From Methanoregula sp. (GTDB taxonomy: Archaea; Halobacteriota; Methanomicrobia; Methanomicrobiales; Methanospirillaceae), in the NCBI GenBank assembly GCA_003136075.1, contig PNBP01000070.1:1-7963 (forward strand): 7,963 bases of DNA. Reading direction: 5' to 3'. A program made the position numbers and the translations under genes. Numbering within the stretch: the first letter of the stretch is position 1; the number at the start of each line of letters is the position of its first letter. Shown here one piece after another: positions 1 through 6,357 of the stretch. The notes beneath the pieces were generated by a model. It made no database searches. It was not told where the DNA came from and worked only from the letters and a program-made list of their open reading frames with translations.

Positions 1-1523
1 CCCCTCATCAGGGCAATGCGGTCACAGGTTTCCCGGACAAACTCCATGTCGTGTGAGACAACGATGAACGTCTCATCCATCTCTTCGCGGGAATGCATGA
101 TCGAATGTTTCACATCCACTTTGGTGATGGGGTCCATCGTTCCAGTCGGTTCATCAAGGATTACGATACGCGGTTCCCTGATGAGGACCTGAGCAAGAGC
201 GACACGGTGGCGTTCCCCCTCAGAGAGGTGCCCGGGCATGCGATCGAGAATCTCCTTACTTTTTTCCTCGGTAAACCCTGCCATCTTCAGCGTGATTACC
301 GCTTTGCGCATCGCCAGCTCTTTGGGGAATTCAAGTCCGATCGCATCGGTGAGATTGTCAAGCACCGTCCGGTGGGGATAAAGGTCATATTCCTGATGCA
401 GGAGGCCGATGTACTCCTTTGCCCGTCCCCGCTGGTCGATACCGGGCTTAGTCATATCGACCCACACATCCCCGATCCTGATATTGATCTCCCCGCTTGT
501 TGGCTCGATGATGCCGGCAATGATCCGTGAAAGCGTTGTTTTCCCCGCCCCGCTTTTCCCGATAATGCCAAAAATTTCCTTGGTGAAAACATCAAAATTG
601 ACACCGTTAACTGCCTTGACGACCCCCCGGTCAACCGAGATATACCGCTTGGTCAGATCGCGTGCAGATACGACTTTTTCCCCAAGATCTGCATGTTCGA
701 ATGTTTCGCTGTCATCATATCCCAGCATGAACTGGTCGATGACTTCTTTTGGCGTACCCATCTTGGCAATTGCGCCCTCCACGAGCAGTATAGCACGATC
801 AGCGACGTCCTCAATAACCTGTGAAAAGTGTGAGGTAACTACCATGCCCATATTGCTGGACTGCGCCGCAGTGTTCAGCATCTGGTGGACGAGCCGGGCT
901 GTTTCCGGGTCAAGCGTACCGGTTGGTTCATCGGCAAAGAGCATGAACGGCTCTTTTGCCATCTGGCGGGCAAGTACGACCCGCTGTTTTTCTCCTCCTG
1001 ACAGGTCGCGGGCAATATGCATCATACGGTGGGAGAGCCGTACCTGGTCAATCAGGTCAGCCGCACGATTGATCGCTTTGTCAGCGGGATAATTGATATC
1101 GTCGAGTGCATGAAGGACATTTTCGATCACCCGGTCATCGCCGTACAGGGCAAACGTGCGCTGGAACATGATCGCCGTTCTTCGCATCAGCCGGCGCTTC
1201 AGTGTTTCGTCGCTCTCATTCCAGAGATCGATATTCATGACGGATAATGTTCCACCGCAGTGAGGGCAGGGTTTGCCCGCAGCACTCCCGACATCCAGAA
1301 AATCGCAGGTGTTACAGGTGGCTACATGGTAGATAATCCTCCCGTTTGTCGGAGGTTGCTCGATCCCACGCAGGAGATGCATCAGCACGGTCTTACCGGC
1401 ACCACTTCTCCCGATAATCCCCAGTATCTCCCCCTCGGCAATTTCAAAAGAGATATTTTTGAGTACTTTTGTTTCGTCAAAATCCATGCAGAGGTTTTCG
1501 ACTGTGATCAATGGAGCCTTCAT
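1..1523 (-). CDS. atwA: Methyl-coenzyme M reductase system component A2 (AtwA), C-terminus cut by window edge
   Basis: This is a cytoplasmic twin ABC-type ATPase that takes part in ATP-dependent reductive activation of methyl-coenzyme M reductase, whose nickel cofactor F430 must be reduced to Ni(I). My translation gives 507 residues from ATG 1523 with no stop before the edge; the family is usually a little over 500 residues, so only a short tail should be missing. Domain 1 has Walker A GRSGAGKT (residues 38-45), signature LSGGEKQR (174-181), Walker B FADEPT (196-201) and H-loop His232. Two CxxC pairs (Cys70/73 and Cys86/89) form a zinc-ribbon-like insertion after Walker A, typical of AtwA and unlike transporter ATPases. 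Domain 2 has Walker A GKSGAGKT (322-329), a variant signature LSEGERHR (433-440), Walker B ILDEPT (455-460) and His491. There are no membrane segments, so a transporter role is unlikely. A TATA-like box lies in the 64-base gap behind the HAD gene. Confidence 0.93.
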   Translation of the reverse strand, partial: MKAPLITVENLCMDFDETKVLKNISFEIAEGEILGIIGRSGAGKTVLMHLLRGIEQPPTNGRIIYHVATCNTCDFLDVGSAAGKPCPHCGGTLSVMNIDLWNESDETLKRRLMRRTAIMFQRTFALYGDDRVIENVLHALDDINYPADKAINRAADLIDQVRLSHRMMHIARDLSGGEKQRVVLARQMAKEPFMLFADEPTGTLDPETARLVHQMLNTAAQSSNMGMVVTSHFSQVIEDVADRAILLVEGAIAKMGTPKEVIDQFMLGYDDSETFEHADLGEKVVSARDLTKRYISVDRGVVKAVNGVNFDVFTKEIFGIIGKSGAGKTTLSRIIAGIIEPTSGEINIRIGDVWVDMTKPGIDQRGRAKEYIGLLHQEYDLYPHRTVLDNLTDAIGLEFPKELAMRKAVITLKMAGFTEEKSKEILDRMPGHLSEGERHRVALAQVLIREPRIVILDEPTGTMDPITKVDVKHSIMHSREEMDETFIVVSHDMEFVRETCDRIALMR

Positions 1524-1563
1524 AATTCCCTTATACCCTATGTGGTACTCGTGTCATATTATC

Positions 1564-1571
1564 TTTTATAT
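1564..1571 (-). promoter_or_regulatory. Candidate TATA box of atwA
   Basis: Read on the minus strand, the gap between the HAD gene and atwA contains ATATAAAA within GCATATAAAAG. A start point about 25 bases downstream would fall near 1542 and give a leader of about 20 bases before ATG 1523. That leader includes AAGGG at 1528-1532, a weak ribosome-binding site. This suggests atwA can be transcribed on its own even though the HAD gene lies upstream on the same strand. The call is by motif and spacing only. Confidence 0.45.
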
Positions 1572-1587
1572 GCTGTACTATACTTAG

Positions 1588-2418
1588 TCACGATCGTGTT
1601 TTTTCGAGTGGTGCCAGCAACCCCTGCACAATCGGGATCACATCGCCCACCCGGTTGACCACGTAGTCAGCCGCCCGATAAAGACTTTCAGGGCGATCGC
1701 CGGGCTGCTGTATCGTGAGGATCGCGATATCTGCTTTCTCCAGTGCGCACAGGTCATTGATGCCGTCGCCGACCATCAGGACTTTTTCGTATTCCTGCTG
1801 GAGATCGCAGACAATCTGTGCTTTTACCGATGGCGTTGCGACACCGTACACCCTGTCACGGGGGATGCCGAGATGGTCTGCCATCCGCTCAAGTTTGGTT
1901 GACCGGTCACCGGATGCAATAAACGTCGGGACACCCAACCGGTGGAGCGTGCTGATGGTCTCTTTTGCCCCTTCAAACGGCCATCCCCCCGCTGTAATGC
2001 AGAATTCGATCGCGTTCTGCTCCATGTTGACAATTGCACCGCTGTTCATCGTAACCATACTTTCCGCACGGCAGATCGACCAGACATTACGGATGCATTC
2101 CTGCAGATCGCCTACGCATGCCCGGGTATCGGCATAGAGTACATCCCCGATGGCTTCGGCAGTAATAATCTTCCGCGTGCAGCTGACACCAAAGGCGATA
2201 TTGCGTTCTACGAGGTATTCTGACAGGAGCATATCGGGCGATGCCTTCATGACGTCTTCAGAATGAACGGGAAGGATAAGCAGGACACGATCCGGGCAGC
2301 TGAAGGTGAGCGTGGTGGTCTCAATACCAGGAAGAAGTTTTTTGTTACAGATCTCTTTTGCAACACGGTACGTATTCAGGAGAGTTCCGGCACTGTCAAA
2401 AACAACGGCGACTGTCAT
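1588..2418 (-). CDS. Soluble HAD-superfamily hydrolase resembling a P-type ATPase P domain
   Basis: This is a 276-residue cytoplasmic HAD-fold protein, probably a phosphatase or phosphotransferase; the substrate is unknown. Motif I is FDSAGT near the N terminus (nucleophile Asp8), motif II is ASGD (Ser169), motif III is probably Lys199, and motif IV is VGDGIND (216-222) followed by LCALEKADIAI. The C-terminal half, from about residue 143, reads like the phosphorylation domain of P-type ATPases, with a TGD-like turn, a PxxK segment before the nucleotide loop, and GDGIND. There are no transmembrane helices. Residues 25-140 form a cap region I do not recognise, and the protein is rich in cysteine. 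The residue two after Asp8 is Ala, whereas HAD phosphatases usually have Asp and P-type ATPases Thr. I chose ATG 2418 over GTG 2424 and ATG 2421 because GGGTG at 2424-2428 sits five bases before it. It is divergent from the isomerase gene. Confidence 0.8.
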   Translation of the reverse strand: MTVAVVFDSAGTLLNTYRVAKEICNKKLLPGIETTTLTFSCPDRVLLILPVHSEDVMKASPDMLLSEYLVERNIAFGVSCTRKIITAEAIGDVLYADTRACVGDLQECIRNVWSICRAESMVTMNSGAIVNMEQNAIEFCITAGGWPFEGAKETISTLHRLGVPTFIASGDRSTKLERMADHLGIPRDRVYGVATPSVKAQIVCDLQQEYEKVLMVGDGINDLCALEKADIAILTIQQPGDRPESLYRAADYVVNRVGDVIPIVQGLLAPLEKTRS

Positions 2419-2423
2419 CATCA

Positions 2424-2428
2424 CACCC
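2424..2428 (-). promoter_or_regulatory. Ribosome binding site deciding the HAD gene start
   Basis: On the minus strand GGGTG precedes three consecutive possible start codons (GTG 2424, ATG 2421, ATG 2418). Only ATG 2418 has a normal spacing of five bases; the other two overlap the site or nearly touch it. The motif matches part of the archaeal GGAGGTGATC consensus. Confidence 0.5.
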
Positions 2429-2476
2429 GGTAATAAACTCTATGTGCTATTCTCTCTATTGAATCAATGAAGATTA
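2425..2476. promoter_or_regulatory. Divergent promoter region between the HAD and isomerase genes
   Basis: This AT-rich spacer must contain start signals for both divergent genes. On the plus strand TAATAAA at about 2431-2437 is a plausible TATA box, putting transcription start near 2462 and leaving about 15 leader bases before ATG 2477. No convincing ribosome-binding site precedes that ATG. I see no good TATA box for the HAD gene at the expected distance. The assignment is weak and rests on composition and spacing. Confidence 0.35.
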
Positions 2477-3439
2477 ATGATCGTTACTGAAACTGCAGAC
2501 AAGATAAAGAGCATGGAAATCCGTGGGGCCGGCAGGATCGCCCGGGCTGCCGCAGCAGCGCTTCGGGATCATGCCCTCTCTGTCGGTGACCAATCTCTGG
2601 CGGCATTCTTGCAGGAGATGGAACGGGCAGCCGCTACGCTGATCGCCACGCGTCCAACCGCCGTATCCCTCCCGAATGCTGTTCATATTGTTATGACCGG
2701 GATCAACGCCGCAAAAACGGTAGAAGAGGCGAGAGTGGGTGTGGTTACACGGGCTGATACATTTATTTCCTCATCGCAGCATGCCGTAGAAAGAATTGCC
2801 CGGATCGGGGCACGGCACATCCGTGACGGGGACGTCATCCTCACGCACTGCAACTCGGAAGCAGCCCTTTCCTGTATTATCGAGGCACACCGCGAGGGAA
2901 AAGAGATTTCCGTCTATGCAACGGAAGTGCGACCACGCAACCAGGGGCTTATCACCATACGGACGCTCAATGACGCAGGGATAAAAACGATGTTTATCGT
3001 GGATTCCGCCGTCCGGTCCGTTATCAATGATGTCGATCTGGTGATCGTGGGAGCCGATGCTGTGACAGTAAATGGTGCTGTCGTCAACAAGATCGGGACA
3101 GCACAGGTGGCACATGCTGCACATGGAGCACGGGTGAATATGGTGGTCGCTGCAGAAACCTACAAATTTGCGCCCCGCACCCTGCTTGGTGAGCTTATCC
3201 GGATTGAGGAGCGCCCGGGAAACGAGGTGCTGCCGGATGAAATTGCACGGACGCTGCCCTATGTAACCGTACGCAATCCCGCATTTGATGTCACTCCGGC
3301 GGAATATATCGACCTGATCGTCACAGAAGAAGGGGCGATTCCGCCGCAGATGGCATATGTAATCATCAAAGAATACCTTGGCTGGGGTATTGAGGAGTTC
3401 CATTCCTCATTAGAGGTGAATGGGAGGCATGAGGAGTAA
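2477..3439 (+). CDS. Ribose-1,5-bisphosphate isomerase (eIF-2B-like family)
   Basis: This enzyme converts ribose 1,5-bisphosphate to ribulose 1,5-bisphosphate in the archaeal AMP (nucleoside) pathway, between AMP phosphorylase and type III RuBisCO. The 320-residue protein matches the Thermococcus enzyme as I remember it in length and in key stretches: KSMEIRGAGRIAR (11-23), TRPTAVSLPNAV (58-69), GDVILTHCNSEAA (118-130), VGADAVTVNGAVVNKIGTA (191-209), AAETYKF (225-231) and NPAFDVTP (267-274). Cys125 and Asp194 align with the known catalytic Cys133 and Asp202, with the same 69-residue spacing. MEIRGAG argues against methylthioribose-1-phosphate isomerase, which has VRGAPAIG-type sequence, and catalytic residue conservation argues against a pure eIF-2B regulatory subunit. 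ATG 2477 is kept because homology extends almost to it. RuBisCO and AMP phosphorylase genes are not in this window. Confidence 0.92.
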   Translation: MIVTETADKIKSMEIRGAGRIARAAAAALRDHALSVGDQSLAAFLQEMERAAATLIATRPTAVSLPNAVHIVMTGINAAKTVEEARVGVVTRADTFISSSQHAVERIARIGARHIRDGDVILTHCNSEAALSCIIEAHREGKEISVYATEVRPRNQGLITIRTLNDAGIKTMFIVDSAVRSVINDVDLVIVGADAVTVNGAVVNKIGTAQVAHAAHGARVNMVVAAETYKFAPRTLLGELIRIEERPGNEVLPDEIARTLPYVTVRNPAFDVTPAEYIDLIVTEEGAIPPQMAYVIIKEYLGWGIEEFHSSLEVNGRHEE

Positions 3440-3450
3440 GAACCAAACAC

Positions 3451-3459
3451 ACTAAAATG
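3451..3459 (+). promoter_or_regulatory. Possible TATA-like box before dapF
   Basis: ACTAAAATG lies in the A-rich start of the 96-base gap between the isomerase stop and the dapF ATG. A start point about 25 bases on would be near 3480, giving dapF a leader of roughly 55 bases. Read-through from the isomerase gene is equally possible, as I see no oligo-T terminator between them. Confidence 0.25.
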
Positions 3460-3476
3460 AACAAAAAACGATCAGT

Positions 3477-3515
3477 ATGAAATCAACTGCATGCAAATAT
3501 TGTGGAACAGGATAA
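3477..3515 (+). other. Possible 12-residue leader ORF with a CxxC motif upstream of dapF
   Basis: An ATG at 3477 opens a short frame encoding MKSTACKYCGTG, ended by TAA at 3513-3515, about 20 bases before the dapF start. The CKYCG sequence resembles the first half of a zinc knuckle. It has no obvious ribosome-binding site and lies close to the predicted transcription start, so translation is doubtful. It could be a leader peptide, the remnant of a small zinc-ribbon gene, or chance. Confidence 0.15.
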
Positions 3516-3535
3516 TCGGACGCGGACGCATTACC

Positions 3536-4354
3536 ATGGAGATACCCTTTACCAAATTACACGGCAACGGTAACGATTTTGTCGTCATCGATGAATATGA
3601 GACAACCGTCATCCCGGATGATATGAAAACACAGTTTGCCATCTGTTACTGTGATCGCCGGTTTGGCATCGGTGCAGACGGTATTTTGTTTCTTTTAAAA
3701 TCTGGTACCTGTGATCTGAAAATGCGGATCCTCCAGCCTGACGGGAGCGAAGCGGAGATGTGCGGCAATGGTATCCGCTGCCTTGCAAAATACGCGTTCG
3801 ATGCCGGCTACGTGAAGGATTCCTGCACTATTGAAACGCTTGCGGGAGCCGTGAAGGTTACTCTCGGCTACAAAGACGATGAATTTACCGCGACGATCAC
3901 GATGTCACCGCCCGAATTTGTCCGGAAAGGCATTCCTGCAACTGGCGACGGGGACTACCGGGAGCGTATAGGGGCATTTGATGTATATGCGGTAAACACC
4001 GGCGTTCCCCACGCGGTGATTTTTGTCGATGATGTTGACAGTATCGATATCGCTCAGGTAGCCCCGCCTGTCCGCCACCATGCATCATTTCCCCATGGCG
4101 CCAATGTGAATTTCGTCCAGAAGACCGGCGATACCAGCATTCGGATCCGGACATTTGAGCGTGGCGTGGAAGGCGAAACCCTCTCCTGCGGGACCGGCGC
4201 AACTGCATCAGCCCTGATCGCTCACAAACTGGGGTATACCGGCGATGTAGTCAATGTCGAGACCCGCGGGGGCCCTCTAGTTATCTCTATCAGGGAACAT
4301 GTCCGCATGGAAGGGCCGGCAGTGACAGTATTTACCGGTGTTATAGCATATTGA
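3536..4354 (+). CDS. dapF: Diaminopimelate epimerase
   Basis: This enzyme interconverts LL- and meso-diaminopimelate without a cofactor, the step before DAP decarboxylase in lysine synthesis; methanogens usually reach LL-DAP through the DapL aminotransferase. The protein has 272 residues, normal for the family. It begins MEIPFTKLHGNGNDFVVID, the expected first strand, so ATG 3536 is preferred over the in-frame ATG 3491, which would add 15 residues unlike the family. The two catalytic cysteines are both present in their motifs: Cys76 in EMCGNGIRC (74-82) and Cys218 in SCGTGA (217-222). The substrate-binding segments GIGADG (44-49), NTGVPHAV (154-161), GANVNFV (188-194) and RTFERGVEGET (205-215) are intact. 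The two halves form the usual pseudo-symmetric fold. No strong ribosome-binding site is visible. It follows the isomerase gene on the same strand but is not metabolically linked to it. Confidence 0.96.
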   Translation: MEIPFTKLHGNGNDFVVIDEYETTVIPDDMKTQFAICYCDRRFGIGADGILFLLKSGTCDLKMRILQPDGSEAEMCGNGIRCLAKYAFDAGYVKDSCTIETLAGAVKVTLGYKDDEFTATITMSPPEFVRKGIPATGDGDYRERIGAFDVYAVNTGVPHAVIFVDDVDSIDIAQVAPPVRHHASFPHGANVNFVQKTGDTSIRIRTFERGVEGETLSCGTGATASALIAHKLGYTGDVVNVETRGGPLVISIREHVRMEGPAVTVFTGVIAY

Positions 4355-4545
4355 CTGCTGGCATAACGTTAAAATGAGCAGGGAATGACCACATGGACGG
4401 AGTCAATGGGACGCTCGCATGACAGATCGCGAGTCTAAAAACGAGTTTTTTCCGTAATGAAACTGGTATTTTCCCGGATTATCTGACGTGGATGAGGGGC
4501 CCGGTCAGCGTTTTTGGCTCTCCCGTCAGGGATTAAACCACGGTC
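4355..4545. other. Gene-free convergent spacer between dapF and the PAS gene
   Basis: I see no gene or RNA gene in these 191 bases. It holds oligo-T tracts for both strands near 4437-4451. The minus-strand frame of the PAS gene stays open for about 35 codons after its TGA, but the translation resembles nothing I recognise and is not a kinase remnant. Confidence 0.6.
4420..4451. terminator. Probable bidirectional terminator between convergent genes
   Basis: A small stem (CTCGC...GCGAG) is followed by AAAAACGAGTTTTTT. This supplies six T residues (4446-4451) downstream of dapF on the plus strand and five T residues (complement of 4437-4441) downstream of the PAS gene on the minus strand. Archaeal termination relies mainly on such T tracts; the hairpin may be incidental. 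Confidence 0.45.
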
Positions 4546-6270
4546 TCAAATCTCTTTTATTTCGTGCCGCTCACGTTCTGCCTGTTTTCGTGCGGTAATG
4601 TCACGCGAAACATTATAGAACTCCCGCACATTTCCTGTCGCCGGATCGCGGATCGCATGGATAACCGATTCAAACCAGACATAACTGCCGTCTTTGTGTT
4701 GTATCCGTAAAATGAGCGTATCCCGGTTTGTTTCGCCACGTGAAATCCGGATCATAAAATCATGGACGATGTCCAAATCGTCAGGATGCACAAGATCCAT
4801 CACTTTTCTGCCCAGAAATTCTTCAGGATTGTACCCGAGAATTGCTGTAACCGATGGTGAGACATACAGGAGGGTAGTGTCTGGTGCCTGACGGTTGATA
4901 ATATCGAGGGAATATTCTGCAAGCAGCCGGTATTCCAGTTCACTCTCACGCAACTTTTCCTCGATATTCCTGCGCTCGCTGATATCTTCAATAAGGGCAA
5001 TCGTTGCATGGATTCTATTGTCTGCTCCCCGGATTGGTGTGATGGTGACGGAAGCCCATAATACCGATCCACCCCTCGTCATATACCGTTTCTCCGTCCG
5101 GTAGACATCGATCTCCCCGGCATAGATCTTGTGGACCCCCACAACATCACGGCTGACATGGTCAGGGTGAGTGATGCTCATGAAGGTCTGTTCCTTAAGT
5201 TCTTCTGTGGTGTACCCAAGCATCTGGCAGAACTTCCGGTTAACCACGACAAACCGGAAATTTGTATCCACCAATGTCATACCAAGGGGACCATCCTCAA
5301 ATATTCTCCGGAACCGCTCTTCACTTTGTATTAAGGCGTCTTCTGCACTTTTGCGGGCTGTGATGTCACGCGATACCCCAAAGACTGACCGTATCTGCCC
5401 GTTGCCATCAGGAACCGGGGCGAGAAAATGGTCAAACCACCGCACCTCTCCATTCACGACAATCGCTCCTTCGCTCCTGCAGGGAGTGCCTGATGTGATG
5501 ACTTTTTGCAGCTGCGCACGCTGGTGGCGTGCCTGATCGTCGGGGAACAGCGTGGACCGGGGCTGCCCGATAATATCAGCAGGACTTTTCCCGATCAGAC
5601 TGGCAGCACATCTGTTGACATACTCGACCCGGTCATCCCTGCCGATCATAAAAATCAGGTCATTTGACGACTCAGCGAGCAGCCGGTACCGTGCCTCGCT
5701 TTCCTGTATACGAGCCTCATTCTCTTTTCTCCAGGTGATATCTTCAAGAATGACGGACACTCCTTTGTGCCCGTCATCAAAAACCGTTGGTGCAATATGG
5801 CACGAAAAGAAGATCCCCCGCTGGTTCAGTGCGAGTTCCCCGTTCCATTCCTCGCCGGCTATTCCCTGTTTTATGTTGTCAACAAACGGGCCAAAAACGT
5901 CATCGAAAACCACTACCAGCGGGGAATATTCGATATTCTTACCGAACAGGTCTTGTGCAGTGGTGTCAATGAACGAGAGAAACGGCCCGTTAGCATAGAT
6001 AACCCGCAGGCTCCGGTCCAGCTGCAGGATAAGTTCAGATGAAATGGAGAGAACTGCCGAAACGGGCACCCGGTGAGACAGGGTGTAGATCTTTGCCATA
6101 CCGAAATGCCGCATCTCGACCTGCCCGGAAACAAGGAGACTTTCGAGGTATCGCCCGGCTGTGTTCCGGTTGATATTGACTACATCGACAATATCGGTAA
6201 TACTCAGACCCTGCGGATGTTCCTTGAGGAGTTCCTTGATCTGCGCAGTTATCGCGGGACGTAGAACCAT
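4546..6270 (-). CDS. Winged-helix protein with four PAS domains, no kinase domain
   Basis: This is a 574-residue soluble sensor or regulator; its ligand and target are unknown. Residues 1-66 form a winged helix-turn-helix (GLSITDIVDVVNINRNTAGRY, then a wing-like strand pair ending IYTLS). Four PAS domains follow at about 72-185, 190-308, 316-436 and 443-563. The last three begin with an S-box-like E(A/E/L)(R/Y)(Y/F)R segment, and all four end in the PAC signature (E/R)DIT or EDIS plus W/A/E-R-(K/R), seen at 176-182, 301-307, 428-434 and 557-562. Short charged linkers such as RNIEEKLRESELEYRLL join the domains. The chain ends soon after PAS4 with no HisKA, HATPase, GGDEF or receiver domain, and no transmembrane segment. 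It may act as a one-component DNA-binding regulator or by protein contacts. Similar N termini occur, as I recall, on multi-PAS proteins in Methanoregula relatives. ATG 6270 starts the helix-turn-helix; no strong ribosome-binding site is seen. Confidence 0.85.
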   Translation of the reverse strand: MVLRPAITAQIKELLKEHPQGLSITDIVDVVNINRNTAGRYLESLLVSGQVEMRHFGMAKIYTLSHRVPVSAVLSISSELILQLDRSLRVIYANGPFLSFIDTTAQDLFGKNIEYSPLVVVFDDVFGPFVDNIKQGIAGEEWNGELALNQRGIFFSCHIAPTVFDDGHKGVSVILEDITWRKENEARIQESEARYRLLAESSNDLIFMIGRDDRVEYVNRCAASLIGKSPADIIGQPRSTLFPDDQARHQRAQLQKVITSGTPCRSEGAIVVNGEVRWFDHFLAPVPDGNGQIRSVFGVSRDITARKSAEDALIQSEERFRRIFEDGPLGMTLVDTNFRFVVVNRKFCQMLGYTTEELKEQTFMSITHPDHVSRDVVGVHKIYAGEIDVYRTEKRYMTRGGSVLWASVTITPIRGADNRIHATIALIEDISERRNIEEKLRESELEYRLLAEYSLDIINRQAPDTTLLYVSPSVTAILGYNPEEFLGRKVMDLVHPDDLDIVHDFMIRISRGETNRDTLILRIQHKDGSYVWFESVIHAIRDPATGNVREFYNVSRDITARKQAERERHEIKEI

Positions 6271-6293
6271 TGGCCGGGTAATATCGGTATATG

Positions 6294-6304
6294 AAGATAT
6301 AATG
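6294..6304 (-). promoter_or_regulatory. Candidate TATA box of the PAS gene
   Basis: The minus strand reads CATTATATCTT here, about 25-30 bases before the start codon at 6270. A start point 25 bases downstream would fall just before the ATG, suggesting a very short leader or leaderless message, which fits the absence of a clear ribosome-binding site. Based only on composition and spacing. Confidence 0.4.
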
Positions 6305-6311
6305 GTTAAGA

Positions 6312-6351
6312 TTTTACCGGGCGGATTTTAAAAAAACATAACCGGGTAAAA
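6312..6351. repeat. Inverted repeat TTTTACC/GGTAAAA with CCGGG cores
   Basis: The arms TTTTACC (6312-6318) and GGTAAAA (6345-6351) are exact inverted copies, each next to a CCGG core, with about 26 bases between them. A further CCGGGTA copy lies at 6274-6280 beside the PAS start codon. The structure lies after radB and before the PAS gene, so it may be part of radB termination or an operator for the PAS gene. Confidence 0.35.
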
Positions 6352-6356
6352 AAAAA
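6330..6356 (-). terminator. Oligo-T terminator after radB
   Basis: One base after the radB stop codon the minus strand has nine consecutive T residues (6356-6348), followed after a short GC-containing segment by seven more (6336-6330). Runs of T immediately downstream of a stop are the main archaeal termination signal, so the larC-radB transcript probably ends here and the PAS gene is transcribed separately. Confidence 0.65.
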
Positions 6357-6357
6357 G

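Noticed and set aside
409..1092. Long plus-strand ORF opposite atwA
   Set aside because: It is the antisense shadow of a clear twin-ATPase gene; its protein is serine/threonine-rich with no domain, a usual product of reading a coding strand backwards.
1589..1604. Perfect palindrome CACGATCGTG followed by a T run on the plus strand, resembling an intrinsic terminator
   Set aside because: There is no plus-strand gene upstream; the sequence is the 3' end and stop codon of the minus-strand HAD gene, where the run is A-rich in the sense direction.
2771..3403. Minus-strand 210-codon ORF opposite the isomerase gene, rich in Cys and His
   Set aside because: The opposite frame contains all diagnostic isomerase motifs in order; the cysteines and histidines arise from antisense reading and do not form a spaced metal-binding pattern.
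3491..3535. In-frame ATG 45 bases upstream as the dapF start
   Set aside because: The added 15 residues do not resemble the family, which begins right at the conserved MxxxFTKLHGxGNDF strand; ATG 3536 fits.
4437..4545. Open frame of about 35 codons after the TGA of the PAS gene, considered as read-through or a lost kinase domain
   Set aside because: The translation shows no kinase or other recognisable motif, and oligo-T tracts lie at its end; an open run this short is expected by chance.
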